Assembly (NCBI GenBank): GCA_017534595.1
Contig: JAFXVY010000071.1
Span: 1-44,273, forward strand
Origin: Ruminococcus sp.
Lineage (GTDB): Bacteria > Bacillota > Clostridia > Oscillospirales > Ruminococcaceae
Length of the DNA stretch: 44,273 nucleotides
Direction of reading: 5' to 3'
Under the pieces are notes generated by a model, which was given only the letters and a program-made list of their open reading frames with translations, ran no database searches and had not been told where the DNA came from. This document shows, piece after piece, positions 37,513 to 44,273 of the stretch. The position numbers and the translations under genes were made by a program. Every line of letters starts with the position of its first letter. Within the stretch, counting starts at the first letter, position 1.

Positions 37513-38177
37513 TTACGGTATGCCTCCAGTCTGTAGATCGGGAAGCCCTGCTCGGCAAAGCGCTGCTCGTACTCGGTGACGATATTGTCCTCGGGCTCGG
37601 AGGCGTGCAGGTCAAGGCTGATGTTCTTGAGCGTATAGCCGAAATCGGAGAGCTGCTCTATCGAGAACTCGAAGAAATTGCGGTTATCGGTCTTCTGCCA
37701 GATCTCGGCATGAGGCTTGAGCAGCCGGTCGTAAATCTCGAGAAAGCGCTGATGTGTGAGCCTGTGTGTAGCGTAGGATTTCTTCGGGAAGGGACAGCTG
37801 AAATTGAGGTAGATCCTCTCTATGCTCCCCGCCGGGATGTAGCAGTCGAGGTACTCGGCGCCGCCGCGCAGGAAGCGGACGTTCTCAAGCCCGAGCTTCT
37901 TCGCCTTGTTCACGGCGTCCACTATGACGTTGCTTGCCTTCTCCACCGCAAGGAAGTTGACCTCCGGCTTACGCTGTGCAAGCTCGCAGATGAACTGTCC
38001 CTTGCCGCAGCCGACCTCCAGCTCCACGGGTCTGTCATTACCGAACAGAGCGGCGAGGTCGAGCATATCGGCATCGTCCTTGACCGAGAAATTGCGGTCC
38101 TCTCTGTCCATAAAGATCAGGTATTCACCGCACTCCGCGAGGCGCTCCTCGAGGTGCTTCTTTCTTCTCATTCTCAT
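37509..38177 (-). CDS. trmB: tRNA (guanine-N7-)-methyltransferase
   Basis: TrmB (222 aa) makes m7G46 in tRNA using SAM. SAM-site motif VELEVGCGKGQFICELA (about 51-67) and AVEKASNVIVDAV are present. The usual substrate/catalytic motif SDPWPK reads SCPFPK here (about residue 127-132), followed by the normal KSYATHRLTHQRFL. Start ATG after AAGGAGAG. The gene sits between two hypothetical genes in the SEDS-GHMP-kinase operon. Confidence 0.95.
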   Translation of the reverse strand: MRMRRKKHLEERLAECGEYLIFMDREDRNFSVKDDADMLDLAALFGNDRPVELEVGCGKGQFICELAQRKPEVNFLAVEKASNVIVDAVNKAKKLGLENVRFLRGGAEYLDCYIPAGSIERIYLNFSCPFPKKSYATHRLTHQRFLEIYDRLLKPHAEIWQKTDNRNFFEFSIEQLSDFGYTLKNISLDLHASEPEDNIVTEYEQRFAEQGFPIYRLEAYRK

Positions 38178-38189
38178 TATGTTCTCTCC

Positions 38190-38774
38190 TTAATGCCCGA
38201 AGCGGCGCTTTTTCACGGGTTTGAGCGCGTCTGGGTTATGCTCGAACCAATCCTTGTCGGAGGTGCAGGATCTCCACTCAACGGCGAGCCCGGCGAGGGG
38301 ATCCTCTATCGGGTAGACAGTGAGCATGACCTCGGCGTCCTCGGAGCCTTTATAGGTCGGTGTAGTCTTAAAGCTCAGCGCGGAGGCGACGTCGGCGAGG
38401 AAATCCTCGCTGCCGGCCTTGCCCTTGGAGGGCACGAACTCCGCAAGTGCGGCCTCGGTGAACTTTGCCTGATAGATATGCTTGCCGTCGGACTTCTCTA
38501 TGCGGTTGAGCTTCTTGGTGGCGGAGCGCGCCCTGCCGCCGACGAAGAACCGCAGCTCGATGGTGCCGAAGGTCAGCGAACCGTTCTCCACGGGCTCACC
38601 CGAGAAGGAGACGACTATCCCCTTCTGTGAGGCGGCGCCGTCACTGACCGCCGAGAACGAGAACGGCAGCCCGTCTATGAGCACCTTCCCGCAGGTGCTT
38701 ATGCGCACCTTTACGCCCTGCTTCCGGAGCTCTTTTATCTGTTTTTTAGCAAGTGCAAGCTTGTTGAGCTTCAT
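38190..38774 (-). CDS. hypothetical protein
   Basis: A 194-residue soluble protein without membrane segment or recognised motif. The N-terminus is basic and helical (MKLNKLALAKKQIKELRKQG); the middle has strands (GSLTFGTIELRFFVGGRAR) and the C-terminus is basic (KPVKKRRFGH). It has good coding character: GAGGAATG 4 nt from the ATG, tight 12-nt gap to trmB and 35 nt from the kinase gene. No function proposed. Confidence 0.7.
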   Translation of the reverse strand: MKLNKLALAKKQIKELRKQGVKVRISTCGKVLIDGLPFSFSAVSDGAASQKGIVVSFSGEPVENGSLTFGTIELRFFVGGRARSATKKLNRIEKSDGKHIYQAKFTEAALAEFVPSKGKAGSEDFLADVASALSFKTTPTYKGSEDAEVMLTVYPIEDPLAGLAVEWRSCTSDKDWFEHNPDALKPVKKRRFGH

Positions 38775-38809
38775 CGGTCATTCCTCTTTATGTACAGTTT
38801 ATTGGACAG

Positions 38810-40048
38810 TTACAGCTTGACCTCGGTGCCGCCGAAGGGCCTTACCGAGAGCAGGTAGCAGCAGCGCTCGCCGAATGCGCTCTCCATGGTCCTTATGAAT
38901 TCCCCGACCTTGCCGTCGGGCACGAAGGCCTGTATAGTCCCGGCGAAGCCGCCGCCGTGAACGCGGTAAGCGCCCTCGTCACCGAGGACCTCCGCGGCGA
39001 GGTAGAGCGCCAGTGAGAGCCCCTGATGAGCAGGGTCAGCAGACGCAAAAACGTTTTGCAGGTACATATACGACGATCTTCCCGACTCCTTCACAGCGGC
39101 GAAGAAGCCTTCAAGGTCGCCCTTGCGGAGCGCCTCTGCCTCACGCAGCACACGCTCGTTCTCGTCAACGAAATGCAGGGCGCGGAGCACTGCTCTTTCG
39201 CCGAACTGCTCTCTCAGCTCCGCGATATTCTCAAGCAGCTGAGCCCTGGAAACTCCCCGCAGGACTTCCCTGCCGAAGAAGGCCGCTATCTCCTTCATCT
39301 CGGCGGGGATAGCTGCATACTCTGGGGTGAGGTCGGCGTGGCTGCCCTTGGTGTCAACGATGCAAAGCTTACAGCCGGAGGCCTCGAGGTCGAAGTCTAT
39401 GGAGTTTATCACCGGCTGAGAGGGGTCGGCGAAATCTATCGTTATAAAGCCGCCCACCGAGGAAGCCATCTGATCCATAAGACCCGAGGGCTTGCCGAAG
39501 TAGACGTTCTCGGCATACTGCGAGAGCTGTGCGATCTCCACATCTGAGACGGAATGGTCGTTGTAAAGGCCGTTGAGTATCGTGCCGATCAGCACCTCGA
39601 ATGCCGCCGACGATGAAAGTCCCGAGCCCTTGAGGACATTGGTGGTTGTATAGGCCTTGAAGCCGCCGATCTTATGGCCGTTCTTCACGAAACCCGCCGC
39701 CACGCCTCTTATGAGCGCCGCGGAAGTGCCCTCCTCGTCCTTTCTGACTTCAAGCTCGGAGATATCCACTTTATCAAGGGGAAATCCCGCCGACTTGACC
39801 TCTATGATGCCGTCATCGGTGGGGATGACAGCTGCGATGACATCCAGCGAGACGCCAGCCGCCATTACTCTGCCGTGGTTGTGATCGGTATGGTTCCCGC
39901 CGACCTCGGTACGTCCCGGGGCGGAAAAGAGCCGCACGGGCAGGGTGCTGTAAAGCTTCTCAAACTCATTGACCGCCATGGCGTAACGTGCCCGCTGCAT
40001 TTCGACCGCGTCGAGGGTATAGATCTCGCTCAGCTTGTGGATCGACAT
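38810..40048 (-). CDS. galK: galactokinase-family GHMP kinase
   Basis: A 412-residue GHMP kinase closest to galactokinase. It has GSGLSSSAAFEVLIG (ATP loop), a GLMDQ segment (base Asp) and HGGGFAGTIQAFVP near the C-terminus. The sugar-binding signature normally GRVNLIGEHTDY reads GRTEVGGNHTDH (about 45-56): the Asn and Glu positions are exchanged, so the residue that binds the sugar hydroxyl in GalK (Glu43) is Asn52. The sugar may therefore not be galactose. The ATG at 40048 follows GGAGG by 7 nt and overlaps the SEDS gene by 19 nt. No other Leloir gene is near. Confidence 0.85.
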   Translation of the reverse strand: MSIHKLSEIYTLDAVEMQRARYAMAVNEFEKLYSTLPVRLFSAPGRTEVGGNHTDHNHGRVMAAGVSLDVIAAVIPTDDGIIEVKSAGFPLDKVDISELEVRKDEEGTSAALIRGVAAGFVKNGHKIGGFKAYTTTNVLKGSGLSSSAAFEVLIGTILNGLYNDHSVSDVEIAQLSQYAENVYFGKPSGLMDQMASSVGGFITIDFADPSQPVINSIDFDLEASGCKLCIVDTKGSHADLTPEYAAIPAEMKEIAAFFGREVLRGVSRAQLLENIAELREQFGERAVLRALHFVDENERVLREAEALRKGDLEGFFAAVKESGRSSYMYLQNVFASADPAHQGLSLALYLAAEVLGDEGAYRVHGGGFAGTIQAFVPDGKVGEFIRTMESAFGERCCYLLSVRPFGGTEVKL

Positions 40049-41163
40049 AGATATTCCTCCGTTTTGATGTTCTTGGCTCCCTGCGCCGCACCTGTCAGCG
40101 CGAGCATGGAAACTGTTGCCGTACCTCCCGCCGATATGAACGGCAGGGGTACTCCTATCACGGGCATGAAGCCCAGTACCATTGCGATGTTTACAAATGT
40201 GTGGGTGAAAAACAGCGCCGCCGCTCCGGCAAGCACGAGCCTGCCCTCGTCCTGCGCCCTTCCGCAGAGGACGAGCAGCCGCAGCACGAATGCAAACTCG
40301 AGCACGATTATCAGAGCGCACAGCACAAGTCCCCCGACCTGTGCGGCATAGGAAAATATGAAATCATTTTCCGCCTGCGACACATAGACGAGCTCCCTCT
40401 CCCGAGAGAAAAGCCCGCTGCCGAATATCCCGCCGCCCTCTATCGCCGAGCGTGAGGCAAGCTGCTGATATCCGGCGCCGAGAGGGTCAAGTGTCGGGTC
40501 AAGGATCGTGAGTATTCGCTGCTTCTGATGCTCGGCAAGCAGAGCCGTCCAAACCGCCGCACCCACAGCGGGCAGTATCAGCAGCGCTCCGATCAGATAC
40601 CTTACCTCGAGACCGCCGGCTATGAGCATCGCCGCAGCCACGGCTGTGAAGATCACTCCGGTGCCCTGATCCCCCTGCACCCAGACCGTCGCCGTAGGCA
40701 CCGCTGCATGGAGCAGCAGCAAAAGCAGGTCGCGCAGACGGCTTATCCTGCCTCCGTACCGGGAGATATGCGCCGCAAAGCTCAGAATAAAGCAGACCTT
40801 CAGGATCTCCGAGGGCTGCACCGTCACATACCCGAGATCGAGCCATGCCCGGTCGTCCGAGCCGTCGGGAGAATATCCGAGGGGCGTCAGGGTGAGAAGC
40901 GTCAGCACCTCGCCGGCCGCAAGCAGCATATAGGCGTGAGCCGTGAGCCTCTGCGGGCCGAAAAAGGTCAGCACCGCACAGATCGCCGTCCCCGCGAGCA
41001 TGGACACCGCATGGGTGACGAAAAGCCTATCCGTACTGCCGGAGGTAAGTTCCTGCGCCGCACCGATATAACCCAGCGAGGCTGCAAGCAGCAGACCTGT
41101 GCAGCAGCAGGCAAGCGCCGTCAGCATCAGCGGCAGATCGGGTCTCCCGCTCTTATTATACAC
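40030..41163 (-). CDS. SEDS-family glycosyltransferase (FtsW/RodA-like)
   Basis: A 377-residue, roughly ten-TM SEDS protein that polymerises lipid II glycan strands for division or elongation. Visible: QPSEILKVCFILSFA, GDQGTGVIF, the extracellular-loop AENDFIFSYAAQVGG (with the conserved Asp), and the C-terminal GFMPVIGVPLPFISAGGT signature. FtsW versus RodA cannot be decided by eye. The start is GTG, 8 nt after AGGAGG. First gene of an operon continuing with the galactokinase-family gene (19-nt overlap). A weak promoter with a GAATATT..AATATTC palindrome lies upstream (41184-41202). Confidence 0.92.
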   Translation of the reverse strand: MYNKSGRPDLPLMLTALACCCTGLLLAASLGYIGAAQELTSGSTDRLFVTHAVSMLAGTAICAVLTFFGPQRLTAHAYMLLAAGEVLTLLTLTPLGYSPDGSDDRAWLDLGYVTVQPSEILKVCFILSFAAHISRYGGRISRLRDLLLLLLHAAVPTATVWVQGDQGTGVIFTAVAAAMLIAGGLEVRYLIGALLILPAVGAAVWTALLAEHQKQRILTILDPTLDPLGAGYQQLASRSAIEGGGIFGSGLFSRERELVYVSQAENDFIFSYAAQVGGLVLCALIIVLEFAFVLRLLVLCGRAQDEGRLVLAGAAALFFTHTFVNIAMVLGFMPVIGVPLPFISAGGTATVSMLALTGAAQGAKNIKTEEYLCRSTS

Positions 41164-41183
41164 TATAATGACCTCCTATGCAA

Positions 41184-41202
41184 GAATATTTTATAAATAT
41201 TC
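41184..41202. promoter_or_regulatory. AT-rich palindrome in the SEDS operon promoter region
   Basis: GAATATT-TTATA-AATATTC immediately upstream of the ribosome site region of the SEDS gene; the embedded TATAAA could act as a -10 with TTTCAA 16 nt upstream on the minus strand. It could be an operator; evidence is only the symmetry. Confidence 0.35.
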
Positions 41203-41245
41203 CGTTGGGATTTGAAACTATTATTCCCGCACAGGCAGAAAAAAT

Positions 41246-41264
41246 CCCGGAGCAGAGCTCCGGG
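41246..41264 (-). terminator. terminator of the DUF1836-SPFH operon
   Basis: CCCGGAGC-AGA-GCTCCGGG perfect 8-bp stem followed on the minus strand by ATTTTTTC, about 70 nt after the SPFH stop. Confidence 0.9.
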
Positions 41265-41332
41265 CAAGGGATTTGACACAGTGTTTTTTCTCTCTGTATA
41301 TTTAATGCAGGTGTAAGCTTGTAAGCGGAGGA

Positions 41333-42208
41333 TCACTCGGCAAGGTCGTTAAGATCCATCGAGATCAGCGGGTTGGCGCTGGATGCCACCTTGGGAACCG
41401 AACCGTCCCACTTCTCGAGCATCTGATATCTGATGAGCGTATCGTTGAGCGACTCGCTGATGACCTTGTTGGCCTCGGCCTGAGCATCGGCCTTGAGCTT
41501 GATAGCGTTGGCCTCGGCGGTAGCGGCCTTGACCTTCTTCTGAGCATCGGCATCTGCGATGACGAGCTGCTCCTTCTGCTCGGTCTCGGTCTTTAAGAGG
41601 TTCTGCTCGGCTACCTGCTTCTGCTCGATAGCGGAGTTGAACTCTGCCGAGAAATCGAAGTTTACGATATTGAACTTCTCGATCTGGATACCGTAATCGG
41701 ATACCTTGGCCTCAAGCTGCTCCTTGATCTCCTGACCGACCTGATTTCTCTTGGTGATGAGCTCCTCGGCGGTGTACTGAGCGCTTATGGCCTTCATCGA
41801 CTCCTGCACCGCAGGCATCAGGATCACCTGCTGGTAGTCGTGGCCGATGTTCTTGTAGATCGAAGCGGAAGCATCCGAGCGAACGCGGAAGTTTACCGCG
41901 ATCTTGGAGTTAACGGTCTGGAGGTCTCTCGACACGGCGCTTGCGTCGGTCTCATAGACCTGGATCTTATTGGAGATTATCTCCATGCTCTGCACGAAGG
42001 GTATCTTTAAGTGGAAGCCCTCTGTATATGCAGTTTCGGAGACCTTTCCGAAGGTGGTTATAACTCCCGTCGAGCCTGCGGGCACTATCGCCACGGCTGA
42101 CGAGAACACGATTATCAGCAGTATGATGCCGATCACAATCGCGGCTATCAGGCCGCCCTTGATATTTTTGCCCTTCTTCAGATCAACAAACTTATTGTTC
42201 TCATTCAT
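41333..42208 (-). CDS. SPFH/prohibitin-family membrane protein
   Basis: A 291-residue SPFH (band 7) protein. One N-terminal membrane segment (about 19-42, GLIAAIVIGIILLIIVFSSA) is followed by the SPFH domain (GSTGVITTFGKVSETAYTEGFHLKIPF; about 45-200) and a coiled-coil Ala/Glu/Lys-rich helix (LLKTETEQKEQLVIADADA...). It resembles HflC/prohibitin, which scaffold membrane microdomains or regulate proteases such as FtsH. It is the last gene of an operon with a small membrane protein and a DUF1836 regulator. Confidence 0.9.
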   Translation of the reverse strand: MNENNKFVDLKKGKNIKGGLIAAIVIGIILLIIVFSSAVAIVPAGSTGVITTFGKVSETAYTEGFHLKIPFVQSMEIISNKIQVYETDASAVSRDLQTVNSKIAVNFRVRSDASASIYKNIGHDYQQVILMPAVQESMKAISAQYTAEELITKRNQVGQEIKEQLEAKVSDYGIQIEKFNIVNFDFSAEFNSAIEQKQVAEQNLLKTETEQKEQLVIADADAQKKVKAATAEANAIKLKADAQAEANKVISESLNDTLIRYQMLEKWDGSVPKVASSANPLISMDLNDLAE

Positions 42209-42291
42209 GGTACATTACTCCCTTCGCAGCCGCCTGTTATCCAAGCGGCAGGATGATGTTTGCAGTTGTCTCTTCTGTTTTGCTCTGCACT

Positions 42292-42639
42292 TTATTTTTC
42301 TTTGTTCTCTTTATTCTTCTTCTCCATCCTCGCGCTCGATGCAACGGCATACACCACCGCCGCAGCCATTACTGCCGCGGCTGCCGCTGTGAAGTACCAC
42401 AGACCGGTCAGCGCATAGAGCCCGTTGAAGACAAAGACCGGCGAGACGAGCAGCAGTACCCTGCCCGACTGCTTGTAATAGGGTGTGAAGTCGCGTTCCT
42501 CGCGCTCCTTCTTCGAGGCATAGATATAGGCGTTGTTGAAGCAGCAGCCCTTACACGCCAGCTGCCTCAGAGCGATCACAAACATAAATGCCGCTCCCAA
42601 AAACATCAGCACCGATACGACTATCCTTCCGACGTCCAT
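42292..42639 (-). CDS. small membrane protein, DUF3784-like
   Basis: A 115-residue protein with three predicted membrane helices (about 5-25, 58-76 and 80-102) and a short cytoplasmic loop containing CKGCCFNN and KKEREERDFTPYYK. The layout resembles DUF3784 proteins, but the match is by look only. It lies between DUF1836 (20 nt upstream) and SPFH, and its C-terminus is very basic/acidic (RMEKKNKENKEK). Confidence 0.65.
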   Translation of the reverse strand: MDVGRIVVSVLMFLGAAFMFVIALRQLACKGCCFNNAYIYASKKEREERDFTPYYKQSGRVLLLVSPVFVFNGLYALTGLWYFTAAAAAVMAAAVVYAVASSARMEKKNKENKEK

Positions 42640-42659
42640 ACTGCCACCCCCTTATTTGT

Positions 42660-43226
42660 TCAGCAGAAATACTCCAGCTCGGCAAACTCGTTCTCCGCCA
42701 TTCTGCGGTAGTAGGATGCTCTGTAGCCGAGTATCATGATAAGCAGCACGCGCTTGAGCCTGACGCGGTTCTCCCCCTCGAAGCTCTTATCGAGGCGTTT
42801 TTCTATCTCTTCCTCGATATCCTCGCGGCTGTGCAGGTTTTTCAGCGACATCTCCGTCAGCAGCTGACACATGAGATTGTAGAGCTCGGTGTCGTGCATG
42901 ATATCGTCGCTGAGGTCGGCGACCTCGCCGTTTATGTATTCCATGAGCTTTGCGATGTCCTCGAGCCTTATGGTGCCGCGCAGGATATTGATGAGCATTA
43001 TCCTGACGACCTGTCTCTCGCCGTATTTCTTGCCGGTGGTCGGCACTACCCAGCCCCGCTTGATCCAGTTCTGGATCGTCGAGCCCTCGAGACCCGTCAG
43101 AGTGGCGAGCTGCGAAAGGGTGAGGCCGCCGGTCGCGTCGAGTATAGGCGAGATGACCGAAAAGGCATTTGAAGCCCCGCGCTCATCGAAATCAAGCGCA
43201 GTTCCGGGGAGCTTGTCAAGCATCAT
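42660..43226 (-). CDS. DUF1836 domain protein (MerR-like helix-turn-helix)
   Basis: A 188-residue DUF1836 protein. The N-terminal half has a MerR-like winged helix (LTLSQLATLTGLEGSTIQNW and KRGWVVPTTGKKYGERQVVR, about 35-75); the C-terminal half is helical. These are predicted DNA-binding proteins of unknown regulon. The ATG at 43226 follows GGAGGG by 6 nt; a second ATG is next in line. It heads the operon with the small membrane protein and SPFH, about 240 nt downstream of a promoter overlapped by inverted repeats, which it may autoregulate (inference). Confidence 0.85.
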   Translation of the reverse strand: MMLDKLPGTALDFDERGASNAFSVISPILDATGGLTLSQLATLTGLEGSTIQNWIKRGWVVPTTGKKYGERQVVRIMLINILRGTIRLEDIAKLMEYINGEVADLSDDIMHDTELYNLMCQLLTEMSLKNLHSREDIEEEIEKRLDKSFEGENRVRLKRVLLIMILGYRASYYRRMAENEFAELEYFC

Positions 43227-43280
43227 ATCGATCCCTCCGTTTACTAAGATCTCCGAAGCAGCGATACGTCAGCTGTCGGG

Positions 43281-43466
43281 AAAAAGCGGGCGCAGGCATT
43301 GTATTGTGGATAGTATGCGCCCGCTGTCCTTTTGCCCCGGGCAGATACTGCCCGGGCTGTCTCCCCTGCGGCACGGCCCTTATATTACCCCGCCCGTGCC
43401 TTCTTTTTGTTTTCGTAACCGGAAACGATGTGTCTTTTTATTTATATATCATCTTTCCTTACGATA
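43281..43466 (-). ncRNA. structured leader or small RNA upstream of DUF1836
   Basis: From the promoter at 43472-43500 a transcript would run about 185 nt through three strong hairpins: GGCACGG / CCGTGCC (43370-43400), CCCGGGCAG-ATA-CTGCCCGGG (43336-43356) and GCGGGCGCA / TGCGCCCGC (43286-43324) followed by TTTTT (minus strand). The last is a terminator-like hairpin 55 nt before the DUF1836 start. No protein frame is supported. It is either an attenuated mRNA leader or a free-standing RNA. Confidence 0.55.
43286..43324 (-). terminator. terminator-like hairpin before DUF1836
   Basis: GCGGGCGCA / TGCGCCCGC with a 21-nt loop and TTTTTCCC after it on the minus strand. The long loop makes it imperfect as a classical terminator. 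Confidence 0.6.
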
Positions 43467-43471
43467 CTATG

Positions 43472-43500
43472 ATTATATCATAGGTTCACTTGAACCGCAA
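43472..43500 (-). promoter_or_regulatory. promoter with overlapping palindromic operators
   Basis: On the minus strand TTGCGG (43495-43500), 17 nt, TATAAT (43472-43477), with TGA giving an extended -10. Two inverted repeats overlap it: CTATGAT-TAT-ATCATAG (43467-43483) over the -10 and GGTTCA-CT-TGAACC (43483-43496) between -10 and -35, typical operator positions for a repressor. Confidence 0.7.
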
Positions 43501-43737
43501 GTCTCGCCCGATGAACCTAACCCGGATTTTAGCCGGTTTTGAGCATTTATCACCAGGTTTTCTTCTTTTTTCAGCATTTTTTGAACTCTTGCTCGCCCTT
43601 TCTCGAAAACGGTTTCGCTGTGACCTCCGTTCCGTGTGCGGCATAATATATGGTATCAACGCACAATGCATTGAATATTTATCAAGACTTCCGCTCATAC
43701 TACTGTTGAAAAACCACAAAGAAACGGAGTGTTCAAA

Positions 43738-44082
43738 ATGACAGTTCACAGAGGCGAGATATATTATGCCGATCTCAGTCCCGTGGTAGGGTCAGAGCAG
43801 GGCGGGCTGCGGCCTGTGCTGATCGTGCAGAACGACGTCGGCAACAAATATTCACCCACGGTCATAGCCGCCGCGATAACGAGCCGCCTCGAGAAGTCGA
43901 GGCTCCCGACACATATCCGCGTCGGAGGGGGCAGCTGCGGGCTTTCCAAGGATTCGATAGTCCTGCTCGAGCAGATACGTACATTAGACAAGCGCCGTCT
44001 GCGCGAGCGCATGGGCGAGCTCGATACGGCATCAATGTCAGCCGTAAATTCAGCTCTGTCGGTATCCTTCGGGCTGTCCTGA
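43738..44082 (+). CDS. mazF: MazF/PemK-family endoribonuclease toxin
   Basis: A 114-residue MazF-type mRNA interferase, close to the Firmicute EndoA/NdoA pattern: HRGEIYYADLSPVVGSEQGG and LRPVLIVQNDVGNKYSPTVI at the N-terminus (with the conserved RPVL and Asn-Asp residues), ITSRLEKSRLPTHI in the middle, and SIVLLEQIRTLDKRRLRERM. The ATG at 43738 has GGAG 8 nt upstream. No antitoxin frame is visible directly upstream, where mazE/endoAI normally lies. A very strong terminator follows. Confidence 0.92.
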   Translation: MTVHRGEIYYADLSPVVGSEQGGLRPVLIVQNDVGNKYSPTVIAAAITSRLEKSRLPTHIRVGGGSCGLSKDSIVLLEQIRTLDKRRLRERMGELDTASMSAVNSALSVSFGLS

Positions 44083-44088
44083 AAGCGA

Positions 44089-44128
44089 AAAACGGTATAT
44101 CTCCCTACCCCGGGAGATATACCGTTTT
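44089..44128 (+). terminator. terminator after mazF
   Basis: AAAACGGTATATCTCCC / GGGAGATATACCGTTTT, a perfect 17-bp stem with a 6-nt loop, followed by ATCTTAGG; the A/T ends make it likely to act in both directions. Confidence 0.9.
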
Positions 44129-44133
44129 ATCTT

Positions 44134-44273
44134 AGGCAACACCGCACAACCCCTGTGCGTCAGATGCGCCGTCCAGATTTTCGTCAGATTGCCCGAATTC
44201 GACGCAGGCTTGCTAACGCAAGTCAAGGAGAATTTGGGTGATATGACGGAAAGCTGGCAAGCAGATGGCGTGC
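44134..44273 (+). mobile_element. MITE-like hairpin element, copy 3 (cut by window edge)
   Basis: 140 bp of the same element as 4918-5091, more diverged, in the same orientation, starting AGGCAACACCGCACAACC right after the mazF terminator. Several differences preserve base pairing of the internal hairpin, for example GGCTTGC / GCAAGTC (44207-44213, 44218-44224) in place of GCCTTGC / GCAAGGC. Confidence 0.8.

Overview
The window looks like a chromosomal stretch of an anaerobic, low-G+C-lineage Firmicute of the Ruminococcus/Oscillospiraceae type. The basis is the Gram-positive promoters and GGAGG ribosome sites, the L21-Prp-L27 ribosomal operon with the Prp-cleaved L27 leader, sporulation genes (spoIID, cwlD-like), ferredoxin-dependent 2-oxoacid chemistry, a bifunctional AdhE, a GTP-type PEP carboxykinase, and families such as DUF4364, DUF1836 and DUF815. 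This placement is an inference from gene content; no 16S sequence lies inside the window. It is mostly ordinary housekeeping chromosome with a few mobile or repeated elements.

Layout. 1-300: leftward promoter and leader that probably start an rRNA operon lying off the left edge. 329-6382 (minus): the shikimate operon aroF - aroB - aroA - NUDIX - aroC - DUF4364, preceded by a promoter, an aromatic-rich leader peptide and an intrinsic terminator; a 174-bp MITE-like element separates aroF from aroB. 6498-9877 (minus): tRNA-Lys, a GNAT, a DUF815 ATPase and an aspartate kinase. 10048-11346 (plus): spoIID behind a sigma-E-like promoter, then a 2[4Fe-4S] ferredoxin. 11401-16219 (minus): iorA - iorB - paaK - DUF1877 - ACT protein, probably an arylacetate/aryl-pyruvate module. 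16688-22869 (minus): two small membrane proteins, rsmE-mrnC-GNAT-obg with a tandem repeat array, a membrane protein, and rplU-prp-rpmA. 23265-33253 (plus): typA, secG, GNAT, rnr, adhE and an ECF sigma/anti-sigma-like pair. 33307-35112 (minus): pckG. 35552-36067 (plus): an ECF-transporter S component. 36057-43226 (minus): cwlD-like amidase, a cell-envelope/tRNA-modification/GHMP-kinase operon, and a DUF1836-membrane-SPFH operon with a long structured leader. 43738-44273 (plus): mazF and a third, cut-off MITE copy.

How it fits together. Aromatic amino acids dominate the left third. The window holds the de novo route (DAHP synthase to chorismate) under what reads as classical ribosome-mediated attenuation, and also an indolepyruvate ferredoxin oxidoreductase plus aryl-CoA ligase plus ferredoxin set that could interconvert arylacetates and aryl-pyruvates. 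The most rewarding signal is the attenuator upstream of aroF: a 28-codon leader peptide with eight aromatic residues, a 14-bp terminator, and a 12-of-14 complementary antiterminator whose 5' arm is the last codons of the leader ORF. Other points of interest are three copies of the hairpin MITE (one has rewritten the C-terminus of an acetyltransferase), a promoter-to-terminator structured unit of about 185 nt upstream of the DUF1836 gene, and a Gln in place of the SpoIID catalytic Glu. All statements come from reading the sequence; no database search or folding program was run.
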